Assembly (NCBI GenBank): GCA_036346395.1
Contig: CM070611.1
Location: 19,850,473 to 19,914,472 of the forward strand
Reading direction: 5' to 3'
From: Hsuehochloa calcarea
Lineage: Eukaryota; Streptophyta; Magnoliopsida; Poales; Poaceae
DNA length: 64,000 bases
Positions 10,662 to 22,183 of this stretch are shown here, in pieces. Position numbers and translations under genes: made by a program. The stretch's first letter is position 1, and the number at the start of each line of letters is the position of its first letter. The notes beneath the pieces are model-generated. The model was given only the letters and a program-made list of their open reading frames with translations, did no database searches and was not told the origin of the DNA.

Positions 10662-11974
10662 AGTATATTGACAAACACCGAAAAAGCATAAAGTTGAGTT
10701 TGTGATGATGATCAAACACGGTCTAATTAGGAATCAAGAAATCTCAAGACCATATTAGACAAAGGAGAAAGACTGGAGCTTGAAATAAAAGAGAAAATTT
10801 TTCTGTAAAGTTCCAGAAGACTTTTTCTCTCCAAACTTCTCCCCCTTTTGGCAATAAACACATCAAGATGTAATAAAGAGAGGAAATGACTATATGATAT
10901 TCATTTTAAGCATTTGGAGCTATGAAGATTATACAAAATGACCAAGAGAGTATTACACCAAGCCATAACACATAAGAATGCTATCAAGATCATGACAATT
11001 GATGTATAGAGTAGCTAAAACATGGAAGTCATAGTATGAGAATTGGTCCAATATCTTAGCATGTCAAATCAACCAGGATAAAAGTCTAGCTGAAGGTATC
11101 CAAGGATGATACAAGCCATGTCAAGTACTCTAAGTGGAACCAAGAAGCAAATATTGAGCAGTTTAGAAAGTTATCAGCTTTAAGAAAGACTCATTTGATC
11201 AAGAACTTGGTCTCTTTGAAGAGAAGCAAATTTAGCACATTTTTCTTTTTCTGAAAGGCATTTATGGCTTTATCTTAGTAAAGCAAGTCCTGGACTAGGA
11301 GCCATCCACAACTGCCTTCTAAGCTTCAACCATTTTTCAAATTTTAACCATGTGCTAGATCCCAAGCCTTATGCGATCACTCCAAGCAACAGACTTAAGG
11401 AAGTGATCTTAGGTCATCCAAGTCTCCCCCTGAGTTCATGTCTAGTGCAATGGCAAGCAGTCTCATGAGAAAGAGTTGGTGAGATCAGTTTTTTCGCACA
11501 AAAGAGATAATTTTTTGCTTTTGAAGTTTCTAAACCAAAGATTTAATGATAAGTCATGCTTCTTAATGAACTGAATTAACCCAATCTAAAACTAAAAAGA
11601 GATTCAAGACTCAACTCAGCCTACTTGACATGGCGAGAATCATAAAGGGATAACTTGAACAGACTAGTCTCAAGAGTCATCAAGACAAGATTTTAATACA
11701 AGTTGAGCAATTTTAGTCACCTTATCATGGCAAAGACTAGACTACACATAAAAAGTCATGATAAATCTAGCAATTTAGCACAGATCATGGCAAGATGTAA
11801 GACATTGAAAACAGATCATAAGGGATAATAATCAAGGCTCCATGTAATTATATTACGATGCAGAATGAAATACATGAAAAACCAGATCCCCTTCAGAATG
11901 ATATGCACTTTTAATTCAGGTTGAGTTATGACAAATTTAAGAACTAGAAGAACCAAGATGAACTTGGGATCTAG
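10647..11974 (-). other. Element C 3' untranslated region
   Basis: Non-coding DNA matching, in inverse orientation, the D 3' UTR at about 20865-22183. It includes a second polypurine tract TTCTCCCCCTTT at 10838-10849 and the motif GGACTAGGAGCCATCCACAA at about 11294-11313. No envelope-like reading frame is present. It breaks off at about 11974 where forward-strand family 2 sequence begins. Confidence 0.75.
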
Positions 11975-12733
11975 CATAAGTCTGTTGCTTGGAGTGGTCG
12001 CATAAGGCTTGGGATCTAGCACATGGTTAAGATTTGAAAAATTGGTTGAAGCTTAGGAGGCAGTTGTGGATGGCACCTAGTCCAGAGCTTGCTTTACTGA
12101 GATAAAACCATAAAGAGCTTTCAGAAAAAGAAAAATGTGCTAAAATTGCTCATCATTAAAAAGACCAAGTTCTGGATAAAATGAGTCTTTCTTCAACTGG
12201 TAGCACTCTAAACTGTTCAATATTATGCTTCTTGGTTCCACTTAGAGTATTTGACATGGCTTGTATCATCCTTGGATACCTTTAGCTACACTACTATCTT
12301 GGTTTACTTGACTTGCTAAGGAATTAGACCAATTCTCAAATTCTGGATTTTCTGTCTTAGCTATTCTATACATCAATTGTCATGATCTTGATAGCATTCT
12401 TATGTGTTATGGCTTGGTGTAATACTCTAATAGTCATTTTGGATAATCTACATGGCTCCTAATGCTTAAAATGAACATCATATAGTCTTTTCCTCCCTTT
12501 TCTACATCTTGATGATTTTATTGCCAAAGGGGGAGAATTTTGGAGAGAAAAAGCCTTCTGGAGAAAAGCCTTGAGTTTTGCGAAAATTGCTCTTTCATCT
12601 CATCTCAAGTCTTTCTCTTGTGTCAACATGGTCTTGAACTTCTATACTACTTGTTTAGACCGTGGTTGGCTTTAAACTCAAACTCATCTTATGCTTTTTC
12701 GGTGATTGTCAATATACTCATCAAGGGGGAGAT
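11975..12733 (+). other. Forward 3' UTR fragment of a family 2 Sirevirus
   Basis: Almost identical to D at 21427-22183 (from TAAGTCTGTTGCTTGG to the polypurine tract). It ends with PPT AAGGGGGAGAT at 12723-12733 and has an upstream copy AAAGGGGGAGAA at 12526-12537. It is the tail of an element whose body is missing and which shares its 3' LTR with the 5' LTR of D. Confidence 0.8.
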
Positions 12734-14347
12734 TGAGAGACCATGTGAGAGGTCCTCCATTGTGAGTGATGAGTATTTGACAACTTGTTGAATAGGTTGA
12801 GAGTTGTGTCTCTCGGTTTTGTATCTGCTTTACGGTTGAACAGGTAATCGAACTACATTTGTGTATGGAGCGGAAGTTCCGATAATCGGAACTACCGGCG
12901 TTGGAAATAGGAACTTCCGATTAATCTGGGAATTGAGTTCGGTTGAAGAAATCGGAACTTCCGCACCTGGGGTCGCGGTTGGTCCGATAATACTGACGTG
13001 AGTGTTCCTTTGAGACAAAAATCGGAATTGAAAATCTGGGAGTGCGGATGTTCCGATAATCGGAAGTTCCGCAATGGTAAGCGCCGCAACTTCCGATAAT
13101 CCTGACAAGTGCGGATGTTCCGGAAATCGGAACTTCCGCAAGGCAAAGTGCGGAACTTCCGATTGTGTCCAGAACTGTGCAGAGAAGTTTATTTTGTGAT
13201 TTTGAGTTTGTATGAGTTTGAGTCTTGTACAAATGTTGATGCTATGATATTGTGCAATGCTATGTGATGTGTTTTTGTCTGTGTTGACTGCAGGACATCG
13301 AGACGAAGTCGTGGCGAGACATGAGGTGACCGGACTAGGCGCAGGCGGCGTTGAGGTCAGAACGGTCGGGATGTGTCGAAGACGGCGTGAATCTTGAGGT
13401 GGTTGCGAGTCAAGGACAGCAAGGCGTACGGGAGGCTTCCAGAAGGTGCGCAAGGGGCGAAACGGTCTTTTCGCAAAGCGGCACAAGTGGAGGCTGTTCC
13501 GTTCGGGTGTAGCGGGCTTAATGGGTTGGAGGCCCATTAGCCAAGGGCTATAAATAGAGGTGAACCCCTGGTGCTAGTGTTAGACTTTGAGAGAAAAAAT
13601 TAGGATTAGCCTTAGCAAAAGGGTTTGTTTTGCTTTTTGAGAGTTTGTTGAGTTGGAGAGGATGAACTGAAAATCTCTTGTAATCATTCCTCTGTGTTTC
13701 TTCTGTAATCTTTGGATTCCAATCAATGAAACTCTAAGGCTTTGGTTTCTTATTTATGCCTCTCTTTATTCCCTCTCTGTTCATGTTGAATATCTAGGGT
13801 TTTAGTGTATCTTTTGATTCCGTTTATGAAATAGCATGAAACTTGATATCTAGAGTCGTTTTGATATTGCTAATGTATCCTCAAAGTTTCATGAACTAAG
13901 AATCTGAGAATCTTGTCTATTTTGGTTTTTGGTCTTTCTTGCCCCTTCTTCAAGAAATCCGTTTTTGCTTTGATTAATGAATCTTTGTTTGCGATTCTTC
14001 TCCATGAGGTCAAGATGTTGTTTAGGATGATGTCCTGTGAAACTTGACCTGAGAAGAGCATTCAAGATTTAGTATTTTGGATTTTGGGAAAAACCCGAAG
14101 ATCGTTGTTTGGTCAGACAATCGGAACTTCCGATTGTCCACAGTGAACTATCACGCGGAACTACTGCCGGGTAGAATCGAGCTTCGATTTTCGCGAATGT
14201 CTCAAGTTTGTTTTCGTTCTCTGTTTTTGCTTCACTCTTCTTGAGATATCCAGAGGGCTTTGTAGGGTTGTTTTAAATACAGTAAAGGGGAGTTCTTAAT
14301 TTTTAAGGCACCATTCACCCCCCCTCTATTGCCATTTCGATCCTTCA
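12734..14347 (+). repeat. Element D 5' LTR (1614 bp)
   Basis: Begins TGAGAGACCATGTGAGAGG and ends CGATCCTTCA. CGGAAGTTCCG-type repeats cluster at about 12860-13165 and again near 14120-14165. A TATA box lies at 13549-13556. Confidence 0.9.
13549..13556 (+). promoter_or_regulatory. LTR TATA box (element D 5' LTR)
   Basis: TATAAATA in GGGCTATAAATAGAGGTG. It is the predicted core promoter of the D genomic RNA, and the same box is at 22986-22993 in the 3' LTR. Confidence 0.75.
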
Positions 14348-14365
14348 ATTGGTATCAGAGCCGGT
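14348..14365 (+). promoter_or_regulatory. Primer binding site of element D
   Basis: ATTGGTATCAGAGCCGG directly after the LTR. TGGTATCAGAGC is the standard complement of the initiator methionine tRNA 3' end used by plant copia elements. Confidence 0.92.
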
Positions 14366-14403
14366 TAGCTCTTCTTTATAGATCTTAACCGGTCTGTTGA
14401 GCC

Positions 14404-17200
14404 ATGGCAACGGACAAGTATTCCACCAAGCCTCCAGTCTTTGATGGCCTGGATTACCCCTTCTGGAAGAGCCGAATGGAAACATACATCCAGGCTCAGG
14501 GGTATGCCATCTGGAGAAAGGTGAAGGTTAGATTCTCCGTTCCTGCCGATGAAAATATCAATGTGGGAAACATGCCTGATGTTGAGGCCAATGCTAAGGC
14601 TAGGAACATTATCATTCAGAGTTTGAGCAGAAGTGAGTTCGATCGCATTTCTCATTTGCCTTCTGCTTACGACATCTGGGTGACCCTCGATGCATACCAT
14701 GAGGGCACCACCCAGATTAAGACGGTTCGACAAGACCAGTTCAAGCGAGAATATAGCAAATTTGAGATGCTTGCTGGTGAATCTCTTGACGAGTGTTTTT
14801 CGCGCTTCCATAAGATTTTGAGCAACCTCCGAGCGGTCGGTCTTACATACCCCGACTCGGATAACGCTCGACAAATGCTTTCTGCACTCGATCTTCGTGT
14901 TTGGGAGATGAAAGTGACTACCATCAAGGATAGCACGAACCTCTCGACCCTGACTCTTGATGCGCTTTACTCGCGTCTCAAGACTCACGAGATTGACATT
15001 GTCTCTCAAGGTCAAGTCACGATCGATGGCTTTAGTCACTGATCCCACCTCTGGATCTTCTTCTGAGTCGATACACGGGTTCTCCCTAGCTGCTCTCTAT
15101 GACATAACTGATGATCAGTTAGAGCAGCTTGAGGATGAACAGCTAGCCCTCCTAGCTCGGAAGTTTTCCTATGCTTACAAGAGGAGGAGGGAAGGTAAAA
15201 GAGGAGGTCCTGTGATTTGTTTCGAGTGTGGTGGCCCCAACCACATCTGAGCAAACTGCCCCAAGCTGGGGAAGGGAAAAGGTGACTACGGCGGTTCGGG
15301 TAAGAACGACTACATCGACAAGAACCGCAACACGAAGCCCTCAGCACCTGACCAAGGCAAGAAGAAGTTCCGCAACTTTGGGAAGGCAAAGAAGCTGTTC
15401 CATCGCGTCCTCACCGCCCTCGACGAACAGGACACCAGCGAGGTGGAGGGGTGGAGTGACGATGATGGAAAGGACGATCATGATCCCAAGGACGACGGCA
15501 ACTTCTCCGGCATGTGCTTCATGGCCCTCGGGGGCGATCTGAGCGACAGCGAGCTGTACTCCGACTCCGATGAGGTTAGTCCCACTTACGACCAGCTTAA
15601 TGATGCTTTTCTTAAGCTAGGTAGATTTCATGCTAAGTCTAGGGCTAAGTGTGCTGAGTTGGAGAAGGAAGTAGCTAGACTATCACGGGAGCTTACTTTC
15701 CTTACATCTGCTCCCTCCCGTGATGATTGTGACACATGCTGTGCCTTGCTTAATGACATGGAAAAATTAAGTACCTTGCATGATAGTGTGTCCTCTGAAC
15801 TAGACATGATTAAAGTAGAGAACATTAGCCTTCTTGCTGAATTAGAGATGAGTAGGGTAGCACCTCCTTCATCTACTGTTGAGGCTACCGCTTGCACCTC
15901 ATGTGAGGTTAAGGACAACTCGCTTAGAGGTTTTTATACCATGTTGCTTGATCTCGCTCGAGACTTGTGAAAATTGTAATAATCTCAAGATGAACCTAAA
16001 ACAGGCGAGATCACAAAATTGTCAATTCAAGTGCGCTACTAGAGCCCATTGTTTCTTGCTTAAAACTGTCCTAAGTTAATCTGAACTAGAATCAGTATCC
16101 AAGCGGTTTCAAGAAATGATTGATCACAATAACAAAGCGCTCAAGATGCTTCTAAGGACCTTGTTAGCTCACCATGCAATCAATGTAATAAACTAAAATG
16201 TGATTTGGTTGTTTTGGATGAAAAATGTGTGAAGCTAACTAAGGACCTTCTAGAAACACAATCATCTGCTTGTATTGTGTGTGCTGGGAAGAAGTCTAAG
16301 GGTTTGGTAGAGACGCCTAGCAACGCAAACCAATCTGCTAGCAGTAGGACTGTCCCCCCAAAGTCGGCTGTGCATGCACAAGCCAATCTTTACTCTGCTG
16401 TTGGTTCTTCTTCTGCTCCCTTACTTTCTGCTATTCCTTCTTCCCCCTGCTCTTCTTGCACCTCTCTCTTTCGGGAGTGTCAGTATCTTATGAACACTCT
16501 CGAGAGGTTTGTAGGAGGCAAGAAGAAGCTCAATCTCATTCTAGACCAATCTAAGATTTGCAGATTTAATCAGGGTCTAGGATATAATTTTCATGAGGAT
16601 ATGAGGAAGCAACCACCTGTCGTGCTCAGAACCATAGCACCAGGTGTGATCAAAACTAAGCCCAAGACTGAGAAAGTAAATTTCAAATCGCGGTTTTGTT
16701 CAAAGGATCTCTCGACAAACAAGGTGATTCCACCGCAGCTTCGCCCCTCGTAGGCGGTATCATTGCACCTTCGCCGGAAGGATGGACATTTAGTTGATCA
16801 TTGCTTCAGGCGCGCCAAGATCGCGCGTAGAGATCGTGTTGAGTCTGTTAGGTACATTCAGGGTCAGCCCCAGACCATGAGTGCACCTAAGACCAACATG
16901 AGGTCTAGGACTGATACAACTGATGATTTAGGGCAGCATCGAGGACTTGATTTTTCTGAGTTTTCTGATTTTCGTCCTCATGATCCCTTTGATCGTGACT
17001 TCCGTCGCTTTGAGGGTAGATCTCGGTTTCCCTTTCGAGATGGCTACCCGCGGCGTGATCACCATGTTGCCAGAATTTCGACTCGCTCTTCCATAGCAGT
17101 CGGATTCAGCAACAGCTTCAGGTCTGCACGCAGACCTTCTGGCTTGTTGAGTGACAGAGAGCGTAGGGTAGATAGAGGTCAGTCTTGCTTGACTACTTCA
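14404..17200 (+). pseudogene. gag: Element D gag (Sirevirus capsid/nucleocapsid), frame-broken
   Basis: Starts MATDKYSTKPPVFDG at 14404, 39 bases after the PBS. The copia gag-polypeptide domain (YPFWKSRMETYI, WVTLDAYHEGT, FKREYSKFEM, LRAVGLTYPDSD) is open to 15042. It then shifts frame, and the first zinc knuckle CFECGGPNHI (C-x2-C-x4-H) is cut by TGA 15248-15250, where element C has CGA. A long acidic and coiled-coil, CxxC-rich middle follows (15443-15970, 16205-16753), characteristic of Sirevirus Gag. A second knuckle near 16770-16815 is damaged. The last part is RFEGRSRFPFRDGYPR-like. Compared with the more intact gag of C there are at least four frame breaks, some possibly sequencing errors. 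Confidence 0.85.
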
Positions 17201-17289
17201 TCTATTCGACGTGTTACTCAGTATTGGGTGCCCAAATCACCGTTGATTCACCCCAAGATCGAGACTTTACTCTGCTTGACCTGTGGTCG

Positions 17290-20200
17290 CCGGCCGGGAA
17301 GGCAAAGGTTTGGATTGTAGACTCGGTGTTCTCGCCATATGACCGGAGACTCTCGTTGGTTTTCTTCCCTAACCCGTGCTCGAGGTGATGAGACGATCAC
17401 CTTCGGAGATGCTTCATTTGGGCGTGTCATCGCTAAAGGTACTGTGAGCATTAATGATTCTTTTATTTTAAAAGATGTTGCCTTAGTAAGTAAGCTACAA
17501 GATAATCTCGCGGTCTCTCACTACCGATGACGGTTACGAGGTGAGCTTTAAGAAAAACAATTGCAAAATTCTTGATTCTTCTGTAGCCTAGTTTGTGGGA
17601 TTTCGATATGGGAGGATCTTTCATGCTGATTTTTCCGAGTCTTCCGTGATCCTCTCCGGTGTTTAATTGCTTCAATCCCATGATTTGACCTTACCGCATA
17701 GGAGACTAGGTCATATAGGCTTTGATCATTTGACACGAGTTAGCGCCACGATCTCATTCGTGGTTTGCCAAAACTCAAGATGGTCAAGGATCTAGTTTGC
17801 TCTCCATCTTAAAGACGGCAAGATGGTTGCCGCTTCTCACTCTCCATCATAAAGGATAATGATCGATGCACCGTGACAATCGTCCATATGGATACTGATT
17901 GGTCGGCTCGAGTCTTGATCGGCGGGAGGAAGTGGTATATTCTTGTTGTGGTCGATTACTTCTCGAGGTACTCTTGGGTGTTTTTCTTAGCCTCAAGGAT
18001 GAGACGCTTACTCTTTTTCGTGGTCTTTTAGTAGGCTTTGTTGAGCTCCTGTGCATTACGAGCAATTCGCAGTGATAATGGCACCGAGTTCAAGAATTCC
18101 TACTTTGAGAGTTTCTGTGGTGAGACAGTGTAGAGCACCGTTCTCGTCTCCATACGCCCCCAATGTAATGGCGTTGTGGAGAGGAAGAACCGTACCATGG
18201 TCGAGATGGCCAGATGATGCTTGATGAGTACTCTACACCTAGGAAGTTTTGGTGAGGCCATTGCTATCGCTTGTCATGTTTCCAATGAGTCTTTCTTCTG
18301 CACTCTTGCATCGCACTTCTTATGAGTTGAGATATGGGCGAAAACCCGGCCTCGCATTTTCGTGTGTTTGGTTGCAAGTGTTTTATTCTCAAGTCCGGGA
18401 ACCTAGATAAGTTCGAGTCACGATCTTGTGATGGGATCTTTTCGGGTTACTCGACTTCTTCTCGTGCCTATAGAGTCCGGAAGGCTGAGTCTAGCAAAAT
18501 GGTAGAGACTCGTGAGGTGACCTTCGATGAGGCCAGTCCGGGGACTAGGCCTGATATCTCAGGTTCTCTAGAGCAGTCTGAGTCCATCTTTGTGGACGAT
18601 GAGGAAGACGGAGATGAGAGTTGTCTACCCGATCCAGTTCTTCCTCCTCTTGAGGTACCTTCTTCCACTGCACCTCGAGGAGATCAGCCCTTACCTTCTG
18701 CTTCTTCTGAAGCTAGTGGCTCTGCTCCTATCTCATCTGCTAATGAGGTAGAGGCCACTTCTTCATCTCACCCTGGACCTCCTAGACACATTCAAAAGGA
18801 CCATCCTTCAGAGCAGATCATTGGAGATCTCTTTGAGCGTGTCACACGTTCCAAAGCTGGTTTGTCTCTCTTTTGTCTCCATTCTTCTTTCATCACCTCA
18901 TTTGAGCCCAAAGACGTTTGTCATGCTCTATCTGACGAGTCTTGGATAAACGCTATGCATGAGGAGTTGGAAAACTTTGAAAGAAACAAGGTCTGGTCCC
19001 TTGTTGAGCCCCCTCAAGGTCACAATATCATTGGGACCAAATGAGTGTTCAAGAACAAGCAAAGTGAAGATGGGTTAGTCATTCAAACAAGGCTAGGCCG
19101 GTAGCTCGTGGGTACTCTCAAGTTGAGGGTCTAGATTTCAAGAGACCTTTGCCCTCAGAGCTAGACTTGAAGCCATTAGAATCTCGCTTGCCTTTGCGCC
19201 TTCTAAGGGTTTCAAGCTTTATCGATGGATGTCAAGAGTGCCTTCCTCAATGGCCTTATTGAGGAAGAAGTCTATGTCGATGACCTCCGTGTTTCGAGAA
19301 CCCCAAATACCCTAACCATGTCTACAGGCTTTCCAAAGCTTTGTATGGACTCAAGCAGGCTCCCAGAGCGTGGTATGAAAGGCTTAAGTCCTATCTGCTG
19401 AGTCATAGTTTTGAAATGGGTAAAATAGACAAGACCTTGTTCATCTGCCATCTTAGCACTGATCTTTTGCTCGTCCAGATCTATGTGGACGACATCATCT
19501 TTGGCGGCTCCTCACATACTCTCGTCTCTCAGTTTTCTGATGTTATGAGCTCGGAATTTGAGATGAGCATGATGGGCGAGTTGAGCTTCTTCCTTGGTTT
19601 CCAAATCAAACAGACTCGGGAAGGCACTTTTCTTCATCAAGGCAAGTACACTCGAGACCTCCTGAAGCGCTTCGACATGAGTGATGGAAAGCCAGTATCA
19701 ACTCCGATGGCATCTACAGCTGCACTTGATCCAGATGAAGACGGCGAACCTGTTGACCAAAAGGAGTTCAGGAGCATGATTGGCTCTCTCTTGTACCTCA
19801 CAGCCTCGAGACCAAACATACACTTCTCTGTGTCTTTGTGCTCGGTTTGAGCTTCTCCTCGCAGATCTCACCGCCAGCGGTGAAGCGCATCTTCGGTACC
19901 TTCGAGCTACCATTGACTATGGTATCTGGTACTCTTCCTCTTCTTGTCTATCTCTTAGAGTCTTCTCTGATGCAGATTTCGCTGGCTGTAGGATAGATAG
20001 GAAGAGCACCTCTGGCACTTGCCAATTCATTGGCACTTCTCTTGTCTCCTGGTCGTCAAGGAAGCAGTCCGGTGTTGCACAGTCCACTACAGAGGCCGAG
20101 TATGTTGCTGCAGCCAGTTGCTGTAGCCAAGTGCTTTGGATGGTCTCGACCCTGCAGGACTTTGGGTTAGTAATCGACTGTGTTCCACTCTTTTGTGATA

Positions 20201-20333
20201 ACACATCTGCAATTTGCATTGCCAAAAACCTAGTGCAACATTCTCGGACCAAGCATATTGATATCAGATATCACTTTCTTCAAGACCATGTTGAGAAGGG
20301 TGACATTGTGCTCCAGCCAGGAGAGTGAGCACC
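17290..20333 (+). pseudogene. pol: Element D pol: protease, integrase, reverse transcriptase, RNase H; frame-broken
   Basis: The protease region begins near 17310 (GKAKVWIVDS, frame lost at the active site). The GAG-pre-integrase and integrase region (17690-18330) is badly broken. From 18334 reading recovers: FRVFGCKCFILKSGN, the linker, then RT. The RT part includes MYGLKQAPRAW (19341), the catalytic IYVDDIIFGG and FFLGFQIKQT. RNase H follows, with RKSTSGTCQFIG, SRKQSGVAQSTTEAEY, FCDNTSA and RTKHIDIRYHF, ending near 20330. Domain order PR-INT-RT-RH is that of Ty1/copia. Stops and indels, especially in integrase, make it non-functional as read. Element C carries a cleaner protease-integrase on the opposite strand. 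Confidence 0.87.
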
Positions 20334-22183
20334 AGCTATCGATATCTTCACCAAGCCTCTGGACAGCTCTCGGTTTTCAGCTCTGCGAGGAGAGCTTGGG
20401 GTGGTTTGTCCTTACGGACTGTTGTGAGGGGGTGCTTGGATTTTACTACTATATTATATTTCCTTTAAGCTCTTTCTCCTTTCTGGTTACATTTCATTTA
20501 AATGCTTTGGGTCTACGTCCTTCCAGCATAGGTTAGAGTGGTTCTCTTGCCGAGTTGCTCTGTCTGATAATTCTTATCTTGTGCTTCTAGGATGCTGCTT
20601 ATTAGCTGTCTCTTCTCTCTCTAAGTAGAGCTTACTCACTTCTTATAGGTTCTAGCAAGGGTCGGGCCACCCTTGGGTAGACAGGGACAGTGTTTGCTCC
20701 TTAGTGTGTTAGTCGATCAGCTGATAGTCCTGGAATCATATGGGGTAGATAAGAACCAGCCTGAGTGATAGTATTCTCTATATCTTTTCTATGCTCTAAG
20801 GACTGCCTTCTCTGTTTTTCTTACCAGATTCTCGTTTTTGTTCCTTTGGTTCAAGGGGAGTTTATCTTGGATATTCCAGTTCTTAACTTGTCATTACTCA
20901 ACCTGAATTAAAAGATGCATTTTATTCTGAAGGGGATCTGGATATTTGTGCATTTCATCCTGTATTGCATTATAATCAAATGGAGCCTTGTTTATTATCC
21001 CTTATGATCTGTTTTCACTGTTTTACATCTTGCCATGATTTATGCTAAACTGCTAGATCTATCATGACTTTTTATGTGTAGTTTAGTCTTTGCCATGCTA
21101 AGGTGATTAAAAAAATGCTAAACTTGAATTAAAATCTTATCATAATAGCTCTTGAGACTAGTCTGGTTGAAGCTATCCTTTTATGATTCTCGCCATGTCA
21201 AGTAGGCTGAGTTGAGTCTTGAATCTCTTTTGAACTTGTGAGTAAGCTATGTCAGTTTGTTAAGAAACATGTCTTATCTTTAATCGTTGGTCTAAAAACT
21301 TCAAAAGCAAAAATGATCTCTTTTGTGCGAAAAAACTGATCTCACCAAATCTTTCTCATGAGACGGCTTGCCATTGCACTAGGCATGAACTCAGGGGGAG
21401 CCTTGGATGACCTAAGATCACTTTCTTAAGTCTGTTGCTTGGAGTGGTCGCATAAGGCTTGGGATCTAGCACATAGTTAAGATTTAAAAAATTGGTTGAA
21501 GCTTAGGAGGCAGTTGTGGATGGCACCTAGTCCAGAGCTTGCTTTACTGAGATAAAACCATAAAGAGCTTTCAGAAAAAGAAAAATATGCTAAAATTGCT
21601 CATCGTTAAAAAGACCAAGTTCTGGATAAAATGAGTCTTTCTTCAACTGGTAGCACTCTAAACTGTTCAATATTATGCTTCTTGGTTCCACTTAGAGTAT
21701 TTGATATGGCTTGTATCATCCTTGGATATCTTTAGCTACACTACTATCTTGGTTTACTTGACTTGCTAAGGAATTAGACCAATTCTCAAATTCTGGATTT
21801 TCTGTCTTAGCTATTCTATACATCAATTGTCATGATCTTGATAGCATTCTTATGTGTTGTGGCTTGGTGTAATACTCTAATAGTCATTTTGGATAATCTA
21901 CATGGCTCCTAATGCTTAAAATGAACATCATATAGTCTTTTCCTCCCTTTTCTACATCTTGATGATTTTATTACCAAAGGGGGAGAATTTTGGAGAGAAA
22001 AAGCCTTCTGGAGAAAAGCCTTGAGTTTTGCGAAAATTGCTCTTTCATCTCATCTCAAGTCTTTCTCTTGTGTCAACATGGTCTTGAACTTCTATACTAC
22101 TTGTTTAGACCGTGGTTGACTTTAAACTCAAACTCATCTTATGCTTTTTCGGTGATTGTCAATATACTCATCAAGGGGGAGAT
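20334..22183 (+). other. Element D 3' untranslated region with two polypurine tracts
   Basis: About 1.85 kb with no envelope-like reading frame. It carries AAAGGGGGAGAA at 21976-21987 and the LTR-adjacent tract AAGGGGGAGAT at 22173-22183. The AT-rich text from 21427 onward is repeated at 11975-12733. Confidence 0.75.

Noticed and set aside
10320..10691. Open frames in the C 3' LTR (both strands)
   Set aside because: Repetitive translation of the LTR dyad repeats.
12830..13537. 235-codon minus-strand open frame over an LTR
   Set aside because: Antisense to the D 5' LTR and made of translated CGGAAGTTCCG repeats. No protein family resemblance.
14343..14365. tRNA gene at the TGGTATCAGAGC sites
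   Set aside because: These are primer binding sites complementary to a tRNA 3' end. No cloverleaf sequence is present.
14365..15048. 227-codon minus-strand open frame
   Set aside because: Exact antisense shadow of D gag; the plus strand has clear copia gag motifs.
20334..22183. Envelope-like ORF expected in some Sireviruses
   Set aside because: No sustained open frame between RNase H and the PPT in D, nor in the C and B 3' UTRs.
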